Part shown: piece by piece, positions 6,580-12,198 of the stretch
Numbering within the stretch: the stretch's first letter is position 1
How the letters are laid out: each line of letters starts with the position of its first letter
Source of the DNA: RYN-431 sp036388295
GTDB lineage: Bacteria > Planctomycetota > Phycisphaerae > Tepidisphaerales > Tepidisphaeraceae
DNA length: 12,198 bases
Direction: 5' to 3'
Assembly (NCBI GenBank): GCA_036388295.1
Contig: DASVSC010000075.1
Coordinates: 1 to 12,198, forward strand
Position numbers and translations under genes: made by a program
The notes under the pieces: model-generated
What the model saw: the letters and a program-made list of their open reading frames with translations, nothing else
Told to the model about the DNA's origin: nothing
Databases searched by the model: none

Positions 6580-7317
6580 ATGGCCGATCCGACGAACCAA
6601 CTCCGCCTGCTGCTGACCGGCCCCGTGCTGTGCGCGGTGCTGCTTTCGGCCATGGTGGCCGATAATCGGCATTATCGGACGGAAGAAGATTACGCCGATT
6701 ACCACCGCCGCGCCGCCTCGGCGATTAATCGAATTCCGCTGTCGGTCGGCCCCTGGATCGGCCGGGAAGAGCCGCTGTCCAAGGAAGAGCTAGGCCTGCT
6801 GCAGCCGAACGCCTACCGGTGCGTGTCGTTCACCGACACCCGCCCCACTTCGACCGGCGAAGCCCCGCCGCAGGTGCTTTTATTGGTCGCCCAGTGTCGC
6901 CGGGCCGGTTTAATGGAAGGCCACTACCCGCCCGTCTGTTACCCTTCCCGGGGCTACGCGCAGGTCAACGGGGCCGGCACGAACCGGCAATGGACGGTCG
7001 GACGCCAGCGGATCGTGGGGATGGAATACTTCTTCGAACGTCGCGCCGGCGGTCGTGTCGGACGGACGTGCGTGTATAATTTTATGGTCCTTCCCCAGCA
7101 AGGCATCCGACCGGATATGGAGTCGGTAGGCGCGTCTGCCGAAGATTACCAACAGCGGTACTATGGTGCCGCGCAGTTCCAGCTCGTTTTCGGCGGCGGC
7201 CTGGCCCGTGCCACGCCCGAAGCCCGAGAACAGCGGGACGCGGCGTTTGCCGAATTGATCGGGCCTTGCTCGGGCGTGATCGCCACGCTCTGTGACGGAG
7301 TCAACACTCATGAATAA
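6580..7317 (+). CDS. epsI: Exosortase-associated EpsI-like protein (DUF3485 family), stand-alone
   Basis: A 245-aa protein with one N-terminal membrane segment (residues about 9-26, LRLLLTGPVLCAVLLSAM) and a periplasmic remainder. Family features: IPLSVGPWIGREEPLS (52-67, the 'P..hGPW.G' opening), a Tyr-Arg pair at 79-80 in NAYRCVSF, VLLLVAQCRRAG (99-110), and the key EGHYPPVCYPSRGY (113-126), matching the H-x-P-x-x-C-Y-P-x-x-G motif of EpsI proteins. In the XrtA system this domain is the C-terminal part of exosortase; a separate polypeptide next to exosortase is common elsewhere. Its biochemical role is not settled; co-occurrence ties it to exosortase and EPS production. The open frame extends to 6529, but that part lies in the inverted repeat and would put non-native residues before the membrane anchor, so ATG 6580 is preferred despite no visible Shine-Dalgarno sequence. 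Confidence 0.85.
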   Translation: MADPTNQLRLLLTGPVLCAVLLSAMVADNRHYRTEEDYADYHRRAASAINRIPLSVGPWIGREEPLSKEELGLLQPNAYRCVSFTDTRPTSTGEAPPQVLLLVAQCRRAGLMEGHYPPVCYPSRGYAQVNGAGTNRQWTVGRQRIVGMEYFFERRAGGRVGRTCVYNFMVLPQQGIRPDMESVGASAEDYQQRYYGAAQFQLVFGGGLARATPEAREQRDAAFAELIGPCSGVIATLCDGVNTHE

Positions 7318-9559
7318 TCTCAGCACCCACCTCGGCCCTCAACGCAGCGTGCCGCCCGGCGCAATGGACGTCTGGAATCAAGGCCAGGCCCCGCAGCACC
7401 TCGGCATGCCCTCGCCGCACCAGACGCCCACCCCCGCCAGCCCCGCCGCGATCGTGCAGCGCCTGCTGCGCGGCCGCGTCGCCTTGGCGATCGTCCTGGG
7501 GCTGATCGGCGCGATCATTGGTGCGGGCGCCGGCTACATGAGCCAGGCCCCGACCTATAACGCCACCGGCCAACTGCTGATCAGCCCGCTGATCCAGATG
7601 ATCGACGGCGACAAGACCATGCCGCAGTACCAGAACTTCATGAACTCCGAGACGCAGCGTATCGCGTCGCCGCAGATTCTGAACGAGTTGCCCAAGCTCG
7701 AGCCGTGGAAGACGGTGGTCGGCAAGAACAACGAGGCCCTGGCCGACCTCGGCGGCAACGTCAAGATCGCGTACCCGCGCCAGTCGTTCAATATCAACAT
7801 CGACTACAGCAACCCCGATCCGAAGATCGCCTCCGCCGGCGTGCAGACGCTCATCAAGGCTTACCAGAACCACTTCAAGACGTACTCCAACACGCCGTTG
7901 ACCAAGAAGATCACCGAGCTGGAAGGCCGCATCGCTAATCTGACGGCCGCCAATGCCACGTCTCAGAAGATGATCGACGACATCACGGCGACCTACGGCA
8001 CGCCGGATTTGCAGAACCTCGTCGCCGCGGCGCAGAACAAGGTCGAGACCATCGACCGTGAACTGCGTGGCAACGAGAACAACTACAAGGCCGCCACCGA
8101 CGCCATCGTCTCCCTGCAAGGCACGAACGGCAAAGTCCCGCTGAGCGAACTGGCCGCCGTCGAACCGGTGCTGGCGAGCATGATCAACGACCTGCGCACG
8201 CGCACCGCGAAGATGCAGGTCGACGAACGTCTGCTCGGCGCCCAGCACCGCTCGGTGCAACAGCAGAAGATCGCCATCGGCGTGACCGAGAGCGGCATCG
8301 AAGCCATGGCCGACACGATCCGCAAGGAAATTCTTGCCATCATCCCCGACTTCGTCAAAGGCGGCGGCGACAAGATCCGCATCACGCCGGGCGACCTGAA
8401 GGTCCTCGAAACCCGCGTGAACACCCTGCGTACCGAAATCGCCGAGGCCAAGAAGGTCCGCGACACCATCGCCGCCGACGCCGGCAAGGTCGCTTATCAG
8501 CAGACCGCGATGAAGACCTACGAGCGCGATCTGACCAAGATGAGCGAGGACCTGACCAACCTTCGCTACACGGCCGCCGCCGCCGGCAACCTGGAAGTGA
8601 TGCGGGACGGCAGCTTCGCCGTGAAAGCCTCGGACAAGAAGATCCTGTTCGGCCTGGCCGGCGCGATCGGCGGCGCTTGCGTGCCGGTCGCCTTGCTGAT
8701 GCTCCTGGGCCTGATGGACACCCGCTTCCGCTACAGCGACGACGCCGCGGGCCAGAGCATGGCCGGCATTCCGTTGCTGGGCATCCTGCCGAACCTGCCC
8801 GACCGCCTCAGCGACCCCGCGCAGGCCAGCATCGCCGCCCACTGCGTCCATCAGATCCGCACCATGCTGCAGCTGAACTCGATGCGCGACGCGAGCACCG
8901 CGTTCGCCATCACCAGTGCCAGCAGCGGCGACGGCAAAACGTCGCTCTCACTCGCCCTGGGCCTCTCGTTCGCCGCCAGCGGCAGCCGCACGCTCCTGAT
9001 CGACGCCGACCTCGTCGGCGGCGGCCTGACCAGCCGTCTGGGCAATGACACCAGCGTCGGCATCGTCGATGCCCTCGCCGGCGTAGGCCTGGAAGAATGC
9101 GTGCAGCCCACGGACGTGGCCGACCTGTCGCTCCTGCCGATCGGCAGCGCCCAGGCGCACCACGCCGGCAGCTTCAGCCCGCCGGCCGTCCGCAAGCTGC
9201 TCAACGAAGTGCGCAAGCACTACGAAGTGATCATCATCGACACCGGCCCTGTCATGGGCTCGATCGAAGCCACCCCGATCGCCGCCAGCGTCGACGGCGT
9301 GGTCCTCACCGTCGCCCGCGGCCAAAGCCGGCCGCTGGTGGAACGGGCCATCACCCACCTCAACAGCATCGGGGCTAAGGTCGCCGGTGTGGTGTTCAAC
9401 CGGGCCCAACACAAGGATTTCGAACAGAGCATCGGTGCGATCAGCGTCCGCTCGGCCGCCCGCAGCACGACCAACGGCACCGGCCACAACGGCCGCAAGA
9501 ACGGCGACATGGGCGCCGTCGCCGCCGCCGTCGCCACGAGTGTTCGGAACGAAAACTAA
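7310..9559 (+). CDS. Wzz-type chain-length determinant fused to BY-kinase ATPase domain; C-terminal Tyr cluster absent
   Basis: A 749-aa inner-membrane protein. ATG 7310 overlaps the preceding stop by 8 bp and has GGAG at 7297-7300; the in-frame GTG 7292 is less likely. Residues 1-50 form a Pro-rich cytoplasmic leader. The first membrane helix is at about 57-77 (VALAIVLGLIGAIIGAGAGY), followed by a long periplasmic region (about 78-440, largely helical and probably coiled coil, as in Wzz/GNVR proteins). The second membrane helix is at about 445-468. The cytoplasmic P-loop domain has Walker A SASSGDGKTS with K543, Walker A' LLIDADLVGGG with D565/D567, and Walker B IIIDTGPV with D644. Such proteins control polysaccharide chain length and export through cycles of tyrosine autophosphorylation. 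Here no tyrosine occurs after Walker B; the tail is Ala/Ser/Thr/Asn-rich, so classical Tyr-cluster signalling is doubtful. ATP binding is likely; kinase activity is uncertain. Confidence 0.9.
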   Translation: MNNLSTHLGPQRSVPPGAMDVWNQGQAPQHLGMPSPHQTPTPASPAAIVQRLLRGRVALAIVLGLIGAIIGAGAGYMSQAPTYNATGQLLISPLIQMIDGDKTMPQYQNFMNSETQRIASPQILNELPKLEPWKTVVGKNNEALADLGGNVKIAYPRQSFNINIDYSNPDPKIASAGVQTLIKAYQNHFKTYSNTPLTKKITELEGRIANLTAANATSQKMIDDITATYGTPDLQNLVAAAQNKVETIDRELRGNENNYKAATDAIVSLQGTNGKVPLSELAAVEPVLASMINDLRTRTAKMQVDERLLGAQHRSVQQQKIAIGVTESGIEAMADTIRKEILAIIPDFVKGGGDKIRITPGDLKVLETRVNTLRTEIAEAKKVRDTIAADAGKVAYQQTAMKTYERDLTKMSEDLTNLRYTAAAAGNLEVMRDGSFAVKASDKKILFGLAGAIGGACVPVALLMLLGLMDTRFRYSDDAAGQSMAGIPLLGILPNLPDRLSDPAQASIAAHCVHQIRTMLQLNSMRDASTAFAITSASSGDGKTSLSLALGLSFAASGSRTLLIDADLVGGGLTSRLGNDTSVGIVDALAGVGLEECVQPTDVADLSLLPIGSAQAHHAGSFSPPAVRKLLNEVRKHYEVIIIDTGPVMGSIEATPIAASVDGVVLTVARGQSRPLVERAITHLNSIGAKVAGVVFNRAQHKDFEQSIGAISVRSAARSTTNGTGHNGRKNGDMGAVAAAVATSVRNEN

Positions 9560-9565
9560 GGAAGA

Positions 9566-9650
9566 GCAGGCGGCGGGCAGCAGGCGGCGGGCGGCTGAGA
9601 CGAGGACTTTCTTCTCTTTTGCCGCCCGCTGCCTGCCGCCTGCCGCCGGC
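9566..9650. repeat. Intergenic inverted repeat built of GC-rich 7-nt units (element 2)
   Basis: The arms 9566-9595 and 9621-9650 are complementary at 26 of 30 positions. Two of the four exceptions (9575, 9586) would be G-U pairs in RNA. The loop is 25 bases (9596-9620). The left arm reads as heptads GCAGGCG, GCGGGCA, GCAGGCG, GCGGGCG, giving a perfect 13-nt direct repeat at 14-nt spacing (9566-9578 and 9580-9592). The right arm reads GCCGCCC, GCTGCCT, GCCGCCT, GCCGCCG. It fills the whole space between the Wzz/BY-kinase stop and the ATG of the phosphoglycosyl transferase, ending 11 bases before that ATG. No T-run follows the stem. The design matches the element at 6467-6573. Confidence 0.8.
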
Positions 9651-9661
9651 ACATTCGCCCC

Positions 9662-11077
9662 ATGCCTACCGCCGCACCCTCAACCTCGCAGACCATTTGG
9701 GGCCTCGACGCCCTTCAGCTTCACGCCCACTACTGGGCCAGCCTGGGCGTGCAGGTGGTGCGTCAGGGCGAGCCGTCGCAGATCGTGCCGCACGCCGAGC
9801 TGTTCCTGCTGACCGACCCGCGCACGCTGCCGCTGTTCCGGTTGCACTCGATCGTGCAGATGCTGGAATGGGTCGAACCGCACCTGATTACGCTCCGCGT
9901 GCACGACACGCGTGAGCGGACGTATCTGGAACGGGCCATCTCGGACGAGAGCGACCGCTTCCTGAAGTTCGAGCGCGTCTACGACGCCAGCGGCCGCACC
10001 ACGCGAGTGATGCTGACGCCAGAGCGCGAACTGGCCGAACTGTGGATGGCTTCGCCCGACCCGGTCACCGGTTACCGCCGCGTGAAACGTTTCGTGCCGC
10101 GTTCCGACCGCGTGACGCGCAGCGTCGAAGGCAAGCTGTTCGACCGGACGAGCGATGATGAGATTGCCGCCTTCTTGAGCGAATTGGTCAAGCGCTGGAA
10201 ACGCCCCGACGCCACCATCGGCCGCGCGCAGCATTACGAAGCCAACGGCGTCTGGATCGACCCGGAATCGAAGATCGACCCGGCCGCCCGCCTGCACGGC
10301 TGCGTCTGGGTGGGCGCGGGCCGCACGATCAACAAGGGCGACGTCCTCGTCGGCCCCGCCGTCATCTGGGACGACCCGGCCGCCCGGCCCGTCGTGCCCA
10401 ACATCGACTGGATGATGATCGAGCCGACCCAGCCGCCCATGGACCTGCAGGTCCAGAACAAGGCCACCAGCTTCTACCTCGGCGCGAAGCGCATCGTCGA
10501 CATCGTCCTGTCGATCGTCGGCTTGTGCGTCTCGCTTCCCCTCTTCCCGATCATCATGCTGGCGATCTGGCTGGAAGACTCCCGGCCGTTCTTCTTCGGG
10601 CACTTGCGCGAAACCATCGAAGGACGGGAGTTTCGCTGCTGGAAGTTCCGCTCCATGCGTAACGGCGCGGAGAAGATGAAAGACGTCATCGCCAAGCTGA
10701 ACCAGGTGGACGGCCCGCAGGTGTTCATCAAGGACGACCCGCGCATCACCCGCGTGGGCAAGTTCCTTCGCAAGTACAACATGGACGAGTTCCCGCAGTT
10801 CTGGAACGTGCTGCGCGGCGACATGAGCATGGTCGGCCCGCGCCCCAGCCCGCGCAAGGAAAACCAGTTCTGCCCCGCCTGGCGCGAAGCCCGCCTCAGC
10901 GTCCGCCCCGGCATCACCGGCCTGTGGCAGACCCGCCGCACGCGGAACCGTGGCAGCGATTTCCAGGAATGGATCAAGTACGACATCGAGTATGTCGAGA
11001 ACATGAGCATGTGGCTCGACTTCAAGATCATGTACAAAACCCTCGAGCAGGTCGTCCATAAAGGGACACGCTCTTGA
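9662..11077 (+). CDS. Undecaprenyl-phosphate phosphoglycosyl transferase (Bac_transf family) with N-terminal beta-helix-like extension
   Basis: A 471-aa protein; the C-terminal 200 residues are the enzyme. KRIVDIVLSIVGLCVSLP (276-293) starts the membrane helix (to about 303), then FRCWKFRSM (324-332), DDPRITRVGKFLRKYNMDEF (358-377) with the catalytic Asp-Glu pair D375/E376, FWNVLRGDMSMVGPRPSP (380-397), RPGITGLWQ (415-423) and the closing YDIEYVENMSMWLDFKIMYK. These enzymes transfer a sugar-1-phosphate from a UDP-sugar to undecaprenyl phosphate and start repeat-unit synthesis at the cytoplasmic membrane. The N-terminal 265 residues are not the membrane domain of WbaP-type enzymes. They are soluble, and residues about 198-245 (IDPESKIDPAARLHGCVWVG and on) look like hexapeptide beta-helix rungs, as after nucleotidyltransferase domains. 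I do not recognise residues 1-190. ATG 9662 has no Shine-Dalgarno sequence and follows the inverted repeat directly. Confidence 0.88.
   Translation: MPTAAPSTSQTIWGLDALQLHAHYWASLGVQVVRQGEPSQIVPHAELFLLTDPRTLPLFRLHSIVQMLEWVEPHLITLRVHDTRERTYLERAISDESDRFLKFERVYDASGRTTRVMLTPERELAELWMASPDPVTGYRRVKRFVPRSDRVTRSVEGKLFDRTSDDEIAAFLSELVKRWKRPDATIGRAQHYEANGVWIDPESKIDPAARLHGCVWVGAGRTINKGDVLVGPAVIWDDPAARPVVPNIDWMMIEPTQPPMDLQVQNKATSFYLGAKRIVDIVLSIVGLCVSLPLFPIIMLAIWLEDSRPFFFGHLRETIEGREFRCWKFRSMRNGAEKMKDVIAKLNQVDGPQVFIKDDPRITRVGKFLRKYNMDEFPQFWNVLRGDMSMVGPRPSPRKENQFCPAWREARLSVRPGITGLWQTRRTRNRGSDFQEWIKYDIEYVENMSMWLDFKIMYKTLEQVVHKGTRS
11061..11066 (+). promoter_or_regulatory. Ribosome binding site for the TTG start of the TPR gene
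   Basis: AAGGGA lies inside the end of the phosphoglycosyl transferase gene, seven bases before TTG 11074. It is the main reason for accepting TTG 11074, which overlaps the upstream TGA (TTGA, 11074-11077), rather than GTG 11098 further in. Confidence 0.55.
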
Positions 11078-12198
11078 CCGGCCGCCGCGCGAAGCGCGTG
11101 CGGCGGTGGTTGGTTCTGGCATCGGCGGTCGCGGGCGTAGGCCTGACGGCCACGCTCGTCACGCACCACCGCCAAGCCCGCCACGAAGCCCACCTTCAAC
11201 GCCTCCGCCATGACGGCTTAGCCGCCTATCAGGCCGGCGATTTCGCCGTGACCGTGGCGAAGCTCGACCCGTACCTCGCCGAACACGACACCGACGCCGC
11301 CGCGCTTCTGCCGTTCGCGCTGGCGCGAGCCAAAGTCGAAACGCCCGACGGCCAACACCTGCGCGTCGCCGTTCGTTCGCTGAATCAGATTCTGTCGCTC
11401 GACGCGTCCCAGACGGCCGCACGCCACGCCTTGCTCGATTTACTGCCCCGGACCACGGACACGGACGAGCTGGAACGCGTCGTCGAGGAGGCGCTCGCCG
11501 TCGATGCCGCTGATGTTGCCGCGCTGCGCGAGAAAGTTACGGTCCGCTTGCGTCAGGACCGCCCCGCCGAGGCGCTCGCCGCCGCCCGGGTCTACGCGGC
11601 GGCCGTGCCGTCAGACCTCGACGCCCACGTCACGGTGCTGCGCCTGATGGACCGCCAGCGCCAGCCCGCAGCCGAACTTCGCACCTACGCCGGGTCCGCT
11701 TTTGCGGCCGGCGACCCGCGCCGCGGCTTGCTTCGCGCCGTGGCCGAAACCGCAGCCGGCGACGCCGACGCGGCGCTAACCGCGCTGCAGGGCGTCACCG
11801 ATGCCGCCGCCGCCGACGCCGGCCTTGCTCGCCAGGCCGTCACGGTTTTCGATCTGCTCGGCCGGTTCGTCGAGGCACGCCGGCTGCTCGAATCGGCGGT
11901 CGACAAAACGCGCGACGCCGATCTGGTCCGCTTGCTCGCGATGCGCCTGTGGCAAGCGGGCGACTGCACGCGATTGATCCAATCGCAGTTGCCGTTCGAC
12001 GCCGACGATTCGCTGCTGCTCGGTTTGCGTGCCGCGTCGCTGTACCAGGCCGGGCGGCCCGCCGACGCGCGTCAACTCGTCGCCCGCATCGCCGCCCGCC
12101 GCGACCGCGCGGCCGCCGCCTGGGCCATCGCCTTGCCGGCACGATTCGAATCCGACAAGCCGATCAACGCACTGCAGAAAGCCGTCGCCAAGGACGCC
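11074..12198 (+). CDS. Membrane-anchored TPR-repeat protein, N-terminal 375 residues (3' end outside window)
   Basis: The frame starting at TTG 11074 stays open to the last base, 375 codons without a stop. The N-terminus is Arg/Lys-rich (MTGRRAKRVRR), followed by a hydrophobic helix at about residues 12-29 (WLVLASAVAGVGLTATLV), predicting a single-pass anchor with the rest outside the cytoplasm. The rest is Ala-rich and helical with TPR-like units, for example GLAAYQAGDFAVTVAKLDPY (47-66), and later RPAEALAAARVYAAAVPSDL, GRFVEARRLLESAVDK and SLYQAGRPADARQLVARIAA, each about 34 residues in style. TPR proteins mediate protein-protein contacts; those in exosortase/EPS loci are often assumed to act in EPS assembly or export, comparable to PrsT-like or AlgK-like proteins, but no specific partner can be read here. 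The overlap with the previous stop plus a good Shine-Dalgarno sequence suggests translational coupling. Confident as a real gene, less so in function. Confidence 0.82.
   Translation, partial: MTGRRAKRVRRWLVLASAVAGVGLTATLVTHHRQARHEAHLQRLRHDGLAAYQAGDFAVTVAKLDPYLAEHDTDAAALLPFALARAKVETPDGQHLRVAVRSLNQILSLDASQTAARHALLDLLPRTTDTDELERVVEEALAVDAADVAALREKVTVRLRQDRPAEALAAARVYAAAVPSDLDAHVTVLRLMDRQRQPAAELRTYAGSAFAAGDPRRGLLRAVAETAAGDADAALTALQGVTDAAAADAGLARQAVTVFDLLGRFVEARRLLESAVDKTRDADLVRLLAMRLWQAGDCTRLIQSQLPFDADDSLLLGLRAASLYQAGRPADARQLVARIAARRDRAAAAWAIALPARFESDKPINALQKAVAKDA

Noticed and set aside
7301..8851. 516-residue open frame on the minus strand opposite the Wzz/BY-kinase gene
   Set aside because: Same reason: shadow of a real gene with clear membrane and ATPase motifs; no recognisable domain, no ribosome binding site, and dense neighbours on the other strand.
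9566..9650. Intrinsic terminator between the BY-kinase and phosphoglycosyl transferase genes
   Set aside because: The stem is strong but is followed by CACATTCGCCCC rather than a T-run; the pyrimidine-rich tract with T's lies in the loop, not after the stem.
9566..9650. CRISPR array
   Set aside because: The repeated units are 7 nt with no spacers and are arranged as an inverted, not direct, pair.
9680..11122. 480-residue open frame on the minus strand opposite the phosphoglycosyl transferase gene
   Set aside because: Low-complexity, His/Asp/Ala/Val-rich translation with no motif; it mirrors the strongly conserved + strand enzyme and arises from GC-biased third positions.
1..12198. tRNA or rRNA genes, insertion sequences, phage genes
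   Set aside because: No cloverleaf-like segment, ribosomal RNA motif, transposase or integrase motif was seen on either strand; gaps are short and accounted for above.

Overview
The window is a GC-rich, tightly packed stretch with every supportable gene on the + strand. It reads as part of an extracellular polysaccharide (EPS/capsule) assembly locus of the exosortase-associated type. Gene content (exosortase plus a separate EpsI-like protein, a Wzz/BY-kinase fusion, a WecG/TagA-type glycosyltransferase, a phosphoglycosyl transferase and a TPR protein), high GC and scarce Shine-Dalgarno sequences suggest a Planctomycetota-like bacterium, perhaps Phycisphaerae. That taxonomic guess is inference from gene style only; no marker gene is present.

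Layout. 1-3185 holds the sugar-handling genes: the 3' end of a GT2 rhamnosyltransferase-like gene, an ATGA-coupled serine-acetyltransferase-like acyltransferase, and two GT2 glycosyltransferases; a 224-bp gap with a candidate promoter lies before the second GT2. 3186-3495 is a non-coding, locally AT-richer gap. 3496-5436 encodes a GT26 (WecG/TagA/CpsF) glycosyltransferase fused to a degenerate nucleotidyltransferase-like domain and a short left-handed beta-helix. 5570-9559 is the sorting and length-control block: exosortase, EpsI-like protein, and a Wzz-type chain-length determinant fused to a BY-kinase ATPase domain. 9662-11077 is a phosphoglycosyl transferase (initiating enzyme) with an unusual N-terminal extension ending in a hexapeptide-like segment. 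11074 to the window end is the beginning of a membrane-anchored TPR protein that starts at TTG inside the preceding stop codon.

How it works together (family knowledge plus inference): the phosphoglycosyl transferase would load the first sugar-phosphate on undecaprenyl phosphate, the GT26 and GT2 enzymes would extend the repeat unit, the acyltransferase would decorate it, and the Wzz/BY-kinase protein would set chain length. The exosortase and EpsI-like protein would process C-terminally tagged exported proteins in step with EPS production. No flippase, polymerase, outer-membrane exporter or sorting-signal substrate is visible here; they would have to lie outside.

The least expected structures are (i) two intergenic inverted repeats, 6467-6573 and 9566-9650, whose arms are built from 7-nt units and which both end just before the next gene's ATG, and (ii) nucleotidyltransferase/beta-helix-like modules attached to two different glycosyl-transfer enzymes of the same locus.
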